Shown here: piece after piece, positions 10,915 to 21,439 of the stretch
Layout of the letters: every line of letters starts with the position of its first letter
Position numbering within the stretch: the first letter of the stretch is position 1
Assembly (NCBI GenBank): GCA_030248195.1
Contig: JASAND010020963.1
Location: 38,991 to 102,990, forward strand
Direction of reading: 5' to 3'
DNA length: 64,000 bases
Source of the DNA: Trissonchulus latispiculum
Taxonomy: Eukaryota; Nematoda; Enoplea; Enoplida; Ironidae
Position numbers and translations under genes: made by a program
The notes under the pieces: generated by a model
Seen by the model: the letters and a program-made list of their open reading frames with translations, nothing else
What the model was told of the DNA's origin: nothing
Databases searched by the model: none

Positions 10915-11218
10915 TTTGCTCTAATGAATGAAAAGAAAGACGAGGATGAAAATAAAGAAAATAAAATTAAATGCATAGTTTGAATTAGGGTAGACATCTG
11001 CTATAAAATTTGTGGAAGTATTAACGTGTGCAAAAAGTAGTAGGAATGCAATCTGCCCAAAGCGACTCAGGCAGACTGCAATCTTCCTGAAAATTGCAGG
11101 CGAATAGCGTGCTAGGCACACATTTTCAGCAGAATGTCAGCAGCCTAGGCGGATTGCAATCCGCCTGCAATTTTCAGGAAGATTGCGATCTGCCTGAGAA
11201 TGCTATCTTCCTACGACA
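10915..11218. repeat. Right terminal inverted repeat of the Ginger-like element
   Basis: Reverse complement of 4697-4997, sharing the GGCGGATTGCAATCCGCC dyad and ending ...CGACA before the TATA duplication. Confidence 0.9.
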
Positions 11219-11222
11219 TATA

Positions 11223-12655
11223 TAACTTGGCCAGGTGATAGGAATTGAACACACCGGGCTAAGTTCTTTAACTGAAAAATTAGAATTTTTATCTGAAAAC
11301 GAAAGACTATTTGAAACTTAAGTTTTGAATAGCAGGAAAATCGAATATCCGGTAATCCGTTAACCAAAATTAGGCGGATATCCGGTGCCCGCCACTAGTC
11401 TTGTTGTATAACTGCTGTTGTACGTATATACGTATGTTCTCAACCACCCCATTTAGGGGAGGAATAAGATCGTTCTCTCCCTGAGATTGACATGGGCTGG
11501 GAGTCTGCAAACAGGGTAGCCCCCCGAAATTTACCTTCCCTTCCCCGAAACTGCTCGCCCCCCGGGATTTTGGGCTTCCCCCTTAGTAAGGTCTATATTT
11601 TTGTCAAAAAGTTTCCGGCAAGCGTCCTCTGTGTATAAGTCTGGACGATTAAGGATGAACATGAATACAATCGGTAAAAACAATGACGTAGGTAACGTAA
11701 CAAAACGTAGGTTTTTCAGATTTTATTGATGATTAACATTTTTAAAATTTCCCGATGTTTGCGTTAGACTGTTTGTAACAAAAAGGTTTTTATGCTGCAT
11801 TTTGAGATCCAATATATAAATCCTTTGAAGTGCCAATCAAGGGTTGTCAGACTTGGTTTTTATGCGGATGTATAAGGCATAAAAGGATTAAATTTTATTC
11901 TGATATACGTATAATGCCAGATTTGTGTTCTACCAACAAGAGATTTGGCCCTATGACTACGTATATACGGTATATACGTGTTTGCATAATCAATGCTTTG
12001 ATATTATATTATTCGATTAATTAATATTAGGTGTTGGCCCTGAACAAGAATACGTATAAAGTTGAATCTAAGCACTTCCTGTTGTCAATCATTCCGGATA
12101 GTGAGTTAAACTGAATCTGCTAAATGTTAATCCAACGGAGGAGTCGAGACGGCTGCTTGGGCTGAAGAACACTAACTTCAGCTGCCGTCAGAGACTCTGT
12201 GTGTTTGAATTGGCTGGACCACACTCCTCACTGCATGAGATTTGGTGTCATTAATAAATCTATCATGCATTCTGTGCACAAGGACTCCTCAACACCTCAA
12301 GTTGTTTGAAGCACTGAGCGGGGGCATGGCGTGCAATCAGCTCACCAATACACCGTATACTAACAATCATAGTGTTAAATCGGAGTCATGGTCTTGATTT
12401 TGTGTGATAACTGTGTGAATATGCTACGTAATTTGGAAATGTCCTGTAATGTGCCGGTCGCTTTGCCTCAGCCAGAAGCCTCTCTCCGGGAAAGTAGGAA
12501 TTTGACGAAAGAACTAAATTCTGATTGGTTCGGTCCTATTCATTCCTGCGATGCAATAATACAACTACGGTACTTCTGCGCATGACATAGATCATTATGG
12601 CGTGCTAATGTTAGAATGAAGGAAGGAATAGTGTTCAGTATTTTGCCTTATTTAT
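11223..12655 (+). other. Sarcoglycan intron sequence, no gene recognised
   Basis: Low-complexity and unique intronic sequence. A C-rich patch with repeated CCCCCCGAAATTT-like blocks lies at 11515-11590. An open stretch near 12125-12250 is more GC-rich than its surroundings but matches no family I know and is not accepted as an exon. Confidence 0.5.
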
Positions 12656-12659
12656 ATGC

Positions 12660-13800
12660 AAAATTTATGGGGGACGAGGATGGAAGTTGGCCCATGTGGC
12701 TCACCAAAAATGGGGGCATATTTTTGAAAGTTGCCAAAAATCGCTAAAATTAATAATTTTAGGTGTTTTCAAGCTAAAATAGCGAACATTTCATTACAAA
12801 TTCGTGAAAATTTAGGGTAAAAATTAGGCAATTTTCGGTTTGTGGAGGGGAGGTGGAAATTTATAGGGGGGCGGTATGTTATGGGGGGACTCCTCGAATG
12901 GGGGCCCCCCACCCCTTCCCCGGTAAAGATGAGCCAGGTATTAACTACGTACAGAGTTTCAGTTTCAGCTACACTCTGGTGCTTGGCATTTCTTACTTGT
13001 TGTACTGGGTTTACTTTAGGCGAAAAAAGTGGGGGGGAGTGGGGGGGAGCCCCCCCCCCCACTAGTGGGGGGGGGGAGGTCGAAAAGTGGGGGGGATAAA
13101 ATGGGCTAAAAATCAATGCCAAAAATACCGTATAAAAGGCCTGTTTTCTACATGTACTGCTATAACTAAGCTTAAAAGTGCTCAAAAATTGAGTTTTAGC
13201 ACCAAAAAATAAGATTTTTGACCAAAAATTTCCGGCGAAGCCGGAAAAATTTTCAAAATTTTGACTAAAAATCCTAAAAATTTGGCATTTTCTGGGCACC
13301 TTAGGGTGAGTGGAGGGGGGGAAGCCCAAAAAAGTGGGGGTGGGGCGGAGTGGGGGGGAGAGGTCGAGTGGGGGGGACCCGAAAAGTGGGGGCGCCCCCC
13401 GCCCCCTCCCAGTAAAGTAAACCCAGTTGTCTGGGTTTACTTTAGGCAAAAATAAGTGGGGGGGGGAGAGTGGGGGGGGGGACGCCCCCCCCCCCCCCCG
13501 GGGGGGGGAGGTCGAAAAATGGGGGGGAATAAAATCAGCCAAAAATGCTGTATAAATAGCCTGTTTTCCACATACACTGCTATGACTATGCTTAAAAGTG
13601 CTCAAAAATCAAGTTTTAGCACCAAAAAAGGCGATTTTTCATCAAAAATTTCCGGCGAGGCGGAAACTTTTTGAAAATTTTGACCAAAAATCCTTAAAAT
13701 TTGGCATTTTCTGGGCACCCTATAGTGAGTGGGGGGGGGAAGCCCAAAAAAGTAGGGGGGCGCCCCCCCCCCCAGTAAAATAAACCCAGGTTGTAGTAGC
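12660..13800. repeat. Poly-G/poly-C element with two tandem copies
   Basis: Two copies of about 365-425 bp (13004-13425 and about 13428-13790) share GGTTTACTTTAGGC, long G runs, TTTCCGGCGA(A/G)GCC-type hairpin sequence, TTTGGCATTTTCTGGGCACC and a closing C run with AGTAAA(G/A)TAAACCCAG. That close is the complement of the start, so each copy has terminal inverted repeats. A diverged third part lies at 12660-13000. Confidence 0.8.
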
Positions 13801-14148
13801 TAGCTTTCATGATGCAGTTTCGTGAATGGAATTTCACGACTGTATTCCGAGCTTCATTGACGAGCTTTTTACACGAGTATAGTTGTGTGCCGTGATTGGT
13901 TGCTTGCTTGCATGGTTTTGGGGAGTGCTTTGATTGACTTTAATCTCTGTAGTTATTTTGTTGCTTTTCCTGGGAAATGAAGCGAAGTGTACTAACAACC
14001 AGTTGAGCTGAATTTTCATTTGTTTTTGAGAAGAAACTGGGTTCACTGTTTTGAAGAAAATTGATTAAAAAGATTTTTTACATCGTTAGTATGTTAGTTA
14101 ATTCTATATTTTATTTATCCGTACATTGTCCTGTGACTTCTTTTTCAG

Positions 14149-14359
14149 AACATTTCAACCAAGATCCAAAGCAGATAGCTGAGCTGTGGATCTCCAATAT
14201 TGATGCATGGGATCTTTTGTCAAATTTCACCAAATTTCGCCGGCTGCAAAAAATTGTCCGCGAAGCGTTTGGCGACAATCGCATCAAGCCCTACGTCCGA
14301 AACATTGTTCCCGCTTCTGCCACTGGTGCTCGTCGGCCTTTGACAAAGGAAAAAGTTGG
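14149..14359 (+). CDS. Alpha/epsilon-sarcoglycan, second visible exon
   Basis: The acceptor is CTTCTTTTTCAG and the donor GTAAGT at 14360. It encodes HFNQDPKQIAELWISNIDAW...RPLTKEKVG, which lines up with the extracellular segment of human SGCE that runs from the ...FFIKNMNVEEML region to VPLPINDLKEG. The exon opens with two bases of a split codon and ends with two bases (GG), which join the single A of the exon at 18160 to make Gly. The matched phase supports the chain. The upstream exon that should supply the other base was not found. Confidence 0.85.
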
Positions 14360-14399
14360 GTAAGTATATAATTATACAAACAAATATTGGGTTTTTTGC

Positions 14400-15040
14400 C
14401 AGGAGCGCACTTGGAGGAGGCGGGGGAGGGGCGACCGCCGCCCCCCCCCCCGAAACCGGACGTAAAGGTAAAGGAAAATTTCATTGTCCGCGCGTAGCGC
14501 GGACATAACATTTCAAAAATTTTGTCTTCATTTTTGCTTAATTTACCCTTATTTCAACGTTTTAAACCTTTCAACTGGGCTTATTCTAGGGAATTCGGGC
14601 CCCTCGGGGGGCGAGTCAATCTTGGGGAGGGGGCGAAAATTTTTCAAAATTTTTCTAAAAACATGTAAAAATGACGCTATTTTTATAGTAATCGCCGAAA
14701 ATGCAAAAATAGCAAATCGATTAAAAATCTCCGGTGAAGCCGGAAAATTTTTGAAAATTTGGCCTTCTGAGCGATTTTTCCAGGGCAAAAGTTGGTACCA
14801 AAAGGGGCACCCACTTTTTTGGGGGGGTAACGATTTTGGGGGGAAAGGGTGTTTTTGGGGGGGTCCCCCACTAGAATAAGCCCAGTTCAATAGCAACTTT
14901 TTAACATTTTCTAAAATTTTCGCGCCTTCTGCGCTAAATTTCTTCGTCTTTTGCTTAATTTACGCTTATTTTTGCATTTAGTTTTCAAAATTTTGCAACT
15001 TCTGTGGGGCTTCGCCCCCCAGACCCCCCAATTTTTTTAG
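14400..15040. repeat. Intronic hairpins and poly-G element pieces
   Basis: Contains a G-run/C-run pair (14410-14453), a perfect hairpin at 14487-14505 (GTCCGCGC arms around TAG), a CCGGTGAAGCCGG hairpin near 14729-14741, and at 15003-15032 a minus-strand copy of the GGGGTCTGGGG palindrome with centre GCGAAGC. Confidence 0.75.
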
Positions 15041-15420
15041 GTCCGCCCCCCTGAAAAAATTTCCTATGTGCGCCACGGTTTTTTGCGTTATTCCACTCCA
15101 TTCGCAGCATGTATCACTCTTTTTTGGTATTTTATTGTGTTTTCGCACACTTTTTAAAACCACTATTTGTAAAAACTCTAAGAAGCACACTACAATTTTC
15201 GCCTGAAGAAGCAAATTTTTATTCATTGTTAGCACAATTCATCTATTCATTCAAAAAACACTAAAAAGCACATGTGAAGTCTTGAAAAAAGCCCTGACGT
15301 CTGAGTTACGTCGTAGTGAAACTGAAGCTAGTTAGTTGCCTGTTAGTTAGTCTTATGTTGGTAAGATTTTTAGCAAGATGCTTTTTATAAGTTGAGTGTT
15401 CTACGTTGGACGTAATCTCT

Positions 15421-15422
<2 letters not shown>

Positions 15423-15471
<49 letters not shown>

Positions 15472-15519
15472 TATATATATAATATATATATCATAGGGGT
15501 CGCGGCAGCGACCCCTATA
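15423..15519. repeat. (TA)n microsatellite followed by a GC hairpin
   Basis: About 70 bp of alternating TA runs to 15492, followed at 15494-15519 by a perfect stem with ATAGGGGTCGC arms. The flanks ATCAT and ATAATATG also surround the hairpin at 6607. Confidence 0.95.
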
Positions 15520-16130
15520 ATATGGGTGAAAAGTGGCTGGAGACAATGTAAAATAAGCTGCGCAGAAGCTGCGCAAAATCCTGCGCAGATCCTGCACAGA
15601 TTTCAAGCGCAACTTGTAGAGCATATCGAGTTTAGTATATCTGTGAAGTTTCAGCCCCGTATCACTTACCGTTAAAAAGTTGCGCCCCGGACCGGTTATG
15701 GCGGCGATGTTTTTTTTCTGTTTCTCCTATTTGATGGTTGTATTGTACATAATGTTCGCCGCTTTCACGTGAACTGCAGCGGTGGGCCAACCTGAAGGGC
15801 TATAGGGTCTAGTAGTACCCTCTATAGAATTTAAGAATCACAACTTTTTTTGCGCCGCAGCTGCGCCACAGTGGCGCCGCAAAGTCGGCTCATAGCGAAA
15901 AGTGACCATTTTTATGGTCGTCGCTCAGGTCGAACGTTACGAGCTGGAGCTGATTTCTTTTTATATTCAGAAATTACATATATTGAACTAAGTAACGGTC
16001 CAGGTTACGTTTCTCTATCACTTCCCTAGCGACCACAGTGACCCGTCAAAAATGGCGAAAATTCGAAAAATGAAAAATCGAAATTTCTCGCTATCTATTC
16101 AACTTTAAAAGCTCAGACCTTCCATACAAT

Positions 16131-16425
16131 GGTTTTCTGGCACGGAGAATCGATTCCCGCAGTCAGTTTTACCGTCAGACCCACTCATCTTGCTGGACTG
16201 GTTCCACTTTGCCGTCGGGAGGGTCAAGTCGGAAACCGCTTCCTGGAGGTCCATAGCAGGCTCTACCTGGCCTCTCAAAACTTTGCCTATAGGGGTTTTC
16301 TGGTGTGCCCAGCTCATTCCCGGTATCCGTTTTGCCGTCCGACGTGCCTATATTGCTGGGCTGGTTCTACTTTGCCGTCGGGAGGGTCAAGTCGGAAACC
16401 GCTTCCTGCAGATCCATGCGTACCC
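16131..16425 (+). repeat. Two tandem copies of a 170-bp unit
   Basis: TTTGCCGTCGGGAGGGTCAA and GTCGGAAACCGCTTCCTG occur at 16210-16245 and again at 16370-16410, with TTTTCTGG at each unit start. Sarcoglycan intron. No protein family recognised. Confidence 0.85.
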
Positions 16426-16609
16426 AAAGTGGCTGTAGAGTGCTGTGGTGGGGTGGGGTGGGGACTTAGGCGATTTTGGGTCACAAATAAAATTTTTCAA
16501 AAGTGGTTAAATTTGGTATCAAATGAAAGCCCTAAGTGAGCTGAGCAACCTTTGTCAGAACTGCGTACCCAAAGTGGCTGTGCCAAATAACGTCACGTGC
16601 CTGGCTTTT

Positions 16610-16980
16610 TCCTACGGGGGGGGGGGGGGGCCCCCCCCAGAAATTCGTTCCCCCCCCCCAGACTTGGGTCGCCCCCCCCCCAGAATCGCCTCCTCCCAGG
16701 ATTCGGGCCTTCCCCCCCCCAGAACTCTAAAATGCCCGGAAAAATAGGGTTTTCAGGGTAAATTTTGAAAAATTTTTCCGGCTTCGCCGGATTTTTACCC
16801 ATTTTTAACTATTTTAAGCTTAAATTTAAGTTAAAAATAGTTGATTTTTTAGCTCAGCAGCAAAAAATAGCCATTTTTAGGCATTTTTTGAAAAACTTTT
16901 CTTCCCCCCCCAGAAATCCGAGCCCCCCCCCCCAGACCTGGGGGGACCCCCCCCAGACTTCCCCCCCCAGAAATTTTTGC
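16610..16980. repeat. Poly-G/poly-C element with repeated CCCCCCAGA motif
   Basis: A run of Gs followed by about nine C runs, most closed by AGA or AGAAATTC. A CCGGCTTCGCCGG hairpin lies at 16779-16791. Same family as 12660-13800. Confidence 0.8.
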
Positions 16981-17114
16981 CTAGGAAAAAGCCAGCGTGC
17001 CTATGAAACTTTTGTCTTTACTTCTTCAACCGAAATGTATAGGATATAGTATAGACACAGCCAACACACACATATTATCCTCTTTTGTGCGGAGCATTTT
17101 TGTTACTTGTATAT

Positions 17115-17290
17115 ATGAGCCCAAGAGAAACGTAGCGGCTCATATTAGCCGTTTACATCTTGTCCTCTACTTATTTAGATGTTGGCTCGTATTAACTTTT
17201 TCATGCGACTGCAAGGAGCATTTTTCCTACTTGTCCTCCGTCTAGTTTTTGGGAACGCTGCCATAACTGTGGCAGCAGCAATCACAAATC
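17115..17290 (+). repeat. Third copy of the 9077/9605 dispersed repeat
   Basis: Starts GAGCCCAAGAGAAACG and ends in CAGCAGCAATCACAA, as the complement of 9077-9265. Confidence 0.88.
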
Positions 17291-17293
17291 CGT

Positions 17294-17535
17294 GAATCTA
17301 AAAGGCCCATTAGTTTCGCTCTATCCATGTGGCTGGGGGCACCCTGATGGTGGTGGGCCCTACCGTGTCGCAACTCCAACTTTAACCTCTTCTGCAGAAA
17401 TATCTACAGTGAGCAGGTCTCTGTTATTTGGGATTTGGGGTGGGCTGCGGGAGCACTACAGCGTAGGCTATAGTAGGTTTTGCTCGGACCCCTGTGGCGC
17501 CCTGGCCACAAACTAATGGGCCTTTTAGATTCACC
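17294..17535. mobile_element. MITE of 242 bp
   Basis: Terminal inverted repeats begin GTGAATCTAAAAGGCCC at 17294 and end with the complement at about 17535; the arms match for about 25 bp. Internal sequence is GC-rich and non-coding. No clear target duplication. Confidence 0.75.
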
Positions 17536-18159
17536 ATATAGGGGTTCCTATTCGAATACAAAACCTCAGCCCAGCAGCTCTCATGTGTAGGGCTCCACAG
17601 TCCGTAGGCCCAGACCCCCCCTTTTTACACACTAACTTTGGACCCCCGGCCAGAAAACTACAGGGGCCAGATCCAAAATTCATATAGCCTATCCCGATAA
17701 GGCTCAATAAGGCTCATGGCGCAATGCTCCACAGCCAACCTTAGGCCCTCCTACCTACTCCATACTCATTTCCCCAAAAATGGGGAAACAGTTGTTCAAA
17801 AAAACCCCATATGGTATAGGAAATCTAAGACCTCCGACCTCTAGGGGGGGGGGAATGGAGAGAAAGTCGTGCATTGAAAAATTGAATCTGTCATATCTCA
17901 AAAACGGCTCGGCCGATTTTACTCAAATTTGCAGAGCATGGACCCCTCGTGAAGGGGTTTCTACTGGTACAATATCAAGGCTCTAGCTCAACTCCTCCGC
18001 CGGCACCAGGGAAAACTATGTTCCAAGAGGACGCAATACGCCTTTTTCCCCTATTCTAGGTAGTGCGCTGACGCGCACTACCTGATTTCGAGAGAGAGTG
18101 CTGTTTACACCGTCCGTTCGTCTGGTTACAAAAATTATCCTCTGTTCCTTTTTCTTCAG

Positions 18160-18331
18160 AGTGGTGGCCTATGTCGTGCCTCGTCGACGACCTCATCAGT
18201 TTCCCCGTGGCGTGAATAATTTGGCTCAAGGAGTCCAGCTCAACAAGGATCACTGCTCACGTAATGAGATCATACCCTTTGATCGAGGATTTCATCCTGA
18301 TTTCATTGTTGATTGGTGTAAATTTAAGATG
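18160..18331 (+). CDS. Alpha/epsilon-sarcoglycan, third visible exon
   Basis: The acceptor is TTTTTCTTCAG and the donor GTAGGT at 18332. It encodes VVAYVVPRRRPHQF...HPDFIVDWCKFKM. Human SGCE has VYVMVGADVPF... and FYIDWCKISL at these places, the membrane-proximal extracellular region. The DWCK cysteine and an upstream cysteine (DHCSR) are kept, but the middle cysteine of the vertebrate protein is absent. The exon ends in phase 0. Confidence 0.9.
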
Positions 18332-19092
18332 GTAGGTTGCTTGGCACAGTACATTAATTCATGTATATTAATTCAAACACAGATGCTAGCTACATGTCTT
18401 CAGCAGCTGGCTTTTTCCTTGGCAAAAAGTTGTGGAGGGGGGGCTGGCCCCCAGGTCTGGAGGGAGCACCGATTTCTGGTGGGAAATTATTGTTTCAAGG
18501 ATGCTTTAAAATAAATTAAAGCTTAAATGGTTTAAAATGCTAAAACAGGACCTAAAAATCGAGCGACGCCGGAAAAGCTTTTCAAAATTTACTCTGAAAA
18601 CACTAATTTTTGTTGACTTTGAAGTCGCGGCAGGCCCTAATCCTTGGATGGGCCGATTCTGGGAGGGGGAGGAGGGTGACCTAAGTTTGGGAAGGGGCAC
18701 CCTCCTGTAGTCAAAAGCCAGAGCAGGGTTTCAGACGATTGGTAACCACTAGTCGTTGTCACATTGTATTCGACAACCAACCTCCCAACATTGTAGACGT
18801 AAAGGAGGGGGAGGGCGGTTGGATGGTTAGAGGATGTGATCATGCTTACGAGTCAGGTAAAGCCGGCGTCGGGCACGTCAAACACTCAGGTTCTTGTCAA
18901 CCACGTCAGGTTCTTGTTCAAATTACTGTGTGGTAACCTAACTCAATTGGCTGGGACAAATCCAAATTTTAGTCTCGCAGACGTACAGCATTAAAGTACA
19001 CAAGTACACTTGTGATTTCCACCGACCTCGTTTTAGTGTCTTTTCACCCAGTAGCGTACGTATATTGGATTATTTATTGTCTTGTTGTTTAG

Positions 19093-19460
19093 TATAACAC
19101 TAGTGATCTGGAGGAATTGATAGCTCAGCATCAGGAATTTGATGTGCTGGGATCACCACCTCCTTCGCTGTCGCCACAGGAGGAAACGGACGCCTCAACC
19201 GTCCAGCATCCTGGTGTTGCCAAGGACGTGGACTCTGGCACGGATTTGGCTCGACGTTTGGCCTTCTCTGAGAGCAAATTTGCTCCCAAGGGAGAAATTG
19301 TGGCCGGACCGGCCACCATTGTGGAACGAGAATACTTTCTGGATTGGGTTCTGGTGGTGGTGATTCCGGCCACCATACTGCTAATTTTGCTGGTGATTCT
19401 CAGTGCCGTGTTTTTTGGATGTCGGGAGGGTCAGCACTGGCGAGACTATAAGACGCCACA
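19093..19460 (+). CDS. Alpha/epsilon-sarcoglycan, transmembrane exon
   Basis: The acceptor is TTGTTTAG and the donor GTGAGT at 19461. Codons begin YNTSDLEELIAQ and include a stalk longer than in vertebrates. The membrane segment is WVLVVVIPATILLILLVILS and is followed by GCREGQHWRDYKTPQ. Human SGCE has the same arrangement (YYTDFLI, membrane span, CCRREGVEKRNMQTP). The exon ends with CA, completed by the A of the next exon. Confidence 0.93.
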
Positions 19461-19654
19461 GTGAGTGTCGTATGTGTAATTGTAATACCTTTCGTTTATG
19501 ATATTGTTAATTGCCAGCAGAGTGTAGTCTGAAAGATGGTCATGGACGTCACCATTGAGGGAGTGGCTTTTTAAAATTTTTTCTTGAAAGCTAAGTTTTT
19601 GATGCCACATGACACCTACTATTGTGTTATTTGCATTAATTTTGGACATTTCAG

Positions 19655-19799
19655 ACCTCAGTTGGCCGAATATGTTTCGTTAAGACAAAGTCAGTCTAAG
19701 TTGCGTCAGTTGTCTGATCAGCGAGCCTCCAAGGTCGTACCCAGCAGCCGTACTCGTCCTTTGGATGGCGTGTTTAAGAAGCATCCTCCACTGGGCAAG
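19655..19799 (+). CDS. Alpha/epsilon-sarcoglycan, cytoplasmic exon
   Basis: The acceptor is ACATTTCAG and the donor GTAAGA at 19800. It encodes PQLAEYVSLRQSQSKLRQLSDQ, which corresponds to the cytoplasmic tail segment of vertebrate epsilon-sarcoglycan ([20 protein letters not shown]), and ends KKHPPLGK in phase 0. Confidence 0.9.
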
Positions 19800-19995
19800 G
19801 TAAGAAGTCCTTGCCATCGGTAATGAGCTGGTCGTGTTAATGTTGTATTCTGTGAGATTTTTACAGTGTTTGCTCTTAAACTTGTCTTCTGGGATACCAA
19901 AGATTATCACTAAAATTTAGTATTGTGCCGAAATGTATGACGCCTGTTTTGGTATTCTGACTGCAGAATAGACAATGAAGCCGAGCCGGGTCCTT

Positions 19996-20280
19996 TTAAT
20001 GTCCTAATTTACTATAATCTGTGCAGATAGACTGCATTATACAGGGAACCCCTTCCGGAGATTTTTCGCGACGCTTCTTCCTTGACGACAATCGGAACGT
20101 ATCCATATGGGTAACCTCCACCTCCACGCCCAGCACACGTCTTCGCAAGGCGGACCGCAAAGGGAAGCCCGGAGTAGGGCGATAGAAAAGGTCCACCTCG
20201 TGGGCAGCATAACTTAAGGACAGGAGGTATCCACCTTCGACATGACTGATGATAAAAACAGAAAGGGAAGGATCAGTCAT
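19996..20280 (-). other. Coding-like GC-rich block inside a sarcoglycan intron
   Basis: The minus strand has an ATG ORF of 94 codons (…VDLFYRPTPGFPLRS…GVEVEVTHMDTFRL…) with an acceptor-like ATCATCAG within it. It has GC content and codon-like composition unlike the AT-rich intron around it. No family recognised. On the plus strand the same block could instead supply an 84-bp phase 0-0 sarcoglycan exon (20027-20110, acceptor CTGTGCAG, donor GTAACC) reading IDCIIQGTPSGDFSRRFF. The strands compete and I cannot decide. Confidence 0.35.
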
Positions 20281-20521
20281 CGCGATGTTTCAGTATTGTT
20301 TGCTTAGTTCAGCTTCAATCCACCCACGTACTGTGATGTGGTAGCAAGAGAGCACATTTGTACTGATGTTAAGAAGAAGCGACAGCATTGCTCTTTCCAG
20401 TATACACGAGTATCCTCGCTTTATATCTTATTGCTCCTTGTTTGGTGGGGCGTAGCCAACTTTCAGCCAGATTGATTTATCACGTTTCCTTTGAATGTAT
20501 ATGCTTGTTTTTATTTTTTAG

Positions 20522-20712
20522 CAAACGGTTGCTCAGGCAGCCGAGGTGCGAGGAAACAGTTTGGCTCCCTATGAGGATGGGGCTGGCGAGATCCTGATCC
20601 ATGAGGACGATGATCACGTGACACCGCGGACACGGCTTGGAGGAAGTCCGGGAAAGACGGTTGAAATCATAGCCAATCCCATGACTGAATCTGCTCATTC
20701 TGGACAGGCCGG
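20522..20712 (+). CDS. Alpha/epsilon-sarcoglycan, cytoplasmic tail exon
   Basis: The acceptor is TTATTTTTTAG. It reads QTVAQAAEVRGNSLAPYEDG... and contains an acidic HEDDDHVTPRTR patch. The likely donor is GG|GTGGAT at 20713, weak but in the right phase (two bases) for the next exon. The tail of this family is poorly conserved, so it is assigned by position and phase. Confidence 0.7.
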
Positions 20713-20913
20713 GTGGATATTTATTTCCTGTTTTTTCCTTGAAAATATTCAAATTATTGTTACACTACCGTCAATTCACGTTACTGTATTATGTTGATGT
20801 TTGGAATGGATTAAATGTATTTTATGAGATGTTGAAGCTTAATTTTTTCTAAGTACTTTCTTTGCGAAAGTAGAATGAAAGGTTGATTTTTGTTTTTGTG
20901 TGTTTTGTTTCAG

Positions 20914-21061
20914 GGAAAGTGCTCGTTTGTTGTCACGTGACTCCGAGGAATATCCTGATGGAGAAAGCGATACCATGAAGTTTGTTAACAATTGTGTAGA
21001 TAAGATTGATTTGTTAAGACTAAACCTTGTAGCTACTGGGAGGTCGGTGTCAGTTCACTAA
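20914..21061 (+). CDS. Alpha/epsilon-sarcoglycan, probable last exon
   Basis: The acceptor is TGTTTTGTTTCAG. With the preceding GG it reads G-ESARLLSRDSEEYPDGESD... and stays open to TAA at 21059-21061. The first 20 residues look like tail; the rest (FVNNCVDKIDLLRLNL) is less so. A donor within it may lead to a further exon near 21379, so the true C-terminus is unsure. Confidence 0.55.
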
Positions 21062-21378
21062 GACAGACAATCCTGATACAACCTTTAACAGCTTCGGTTG
21101 CTTCTAAAATGAAATGACAATGCAAGTGTGTACAAAAATTAACTCATATTTTGTAAACCCGAAAAGTTTTGAACAAGGGATGGCGCATTTTCAGGAAAGA
21201 TAAGAACTAATACTTGAAAGAAAGGTGGGTTCCCCGTTTATTGCGCAAGCACCAGCAACTTAGCACATTTGACGAGCCAGTCATTCGAAGATAGCTGGAC
21301 TCTGTTTTAAGTTTTTTAGGGATTCAAGTCTACACAGTTGTAGTTTCTAAACTATTTTTTGTTTATTTAATTTTTAGA

Positions 21379-21439
21379 CGACGTAGGAACTATGACCATA
21401 GTCAACTGTATAATGGACGTTATAATGGACGATTGTGAA
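21379..21439 (+). CDS. Possible alternative last exon of sarcoglycan
   Basis: After TTTAATTTTTAG, one frame reads RRRNYDHSQLYNGRYNGRL then a stop. A tyrosine/arginine-rich terminus resembles cytoplasmic tails, but it is short. It needs a donor in the preceding exon leaving two bases (for example before GTCGGT near 21042). Confidence 0.3.

Larger units (their letters stand above)
4697..11218 (-). mobile_element. Ginger-like DNA transposon, internally deleted, with nested insertion
   Basis: The termini start TGTGGTAGGAAG (left) and, in reverse complement, TGTCGTAGGAAG (right). This fits the TGT start described for Ginger elements. Both ends are flanked by TATA (4693-4696 and 11219-11222), a 4-bp target duplication as expected for Ginger1, although the AT-rich flank leaves its exact length ambiguous. 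The terminal inverted repeats are about 300 bp. On the minus strand the element carries two pieces of a Gypsy-integrase-like transposase of the kind also domesticated in KRBA2/SCAND3 proteins. The transposase N-terminal half is missing. The element lies in a sarcoglycan intron. Confidence 0.85.

Noticed and set aside
4697..11218. CRISPR or other short spaced repeat array
   Set aside because: Repeats in this region are transposon arms and satellite; there is no regular repeat-spacer alternation anywhere in the window.
12125..12250. Missing sarcoglycan exon
   Set aside because: Open frame with coding-like composition, but its residues do not match the expected segment of the family and no suitable splice pair was found.
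12769..13605. 278-codon proline-rich minus-strand ORF
   Set aside because: It reads through poly-G/poly-C runs of a tandem repeat; the Pro-rich content is the homopolymer in translation.
15306..15624. ORFs rich in Ile-Tyr
   Set aside because: Translations of the (TA)n microsatellite.
18058..18082. Helitron 3' end (hairpin followed by CTAG on the minus strand)
   Set aside because: The hairpin touches the CTAG instead of lying about 10 bases before it, and no 5' TC end or helicase was seen.
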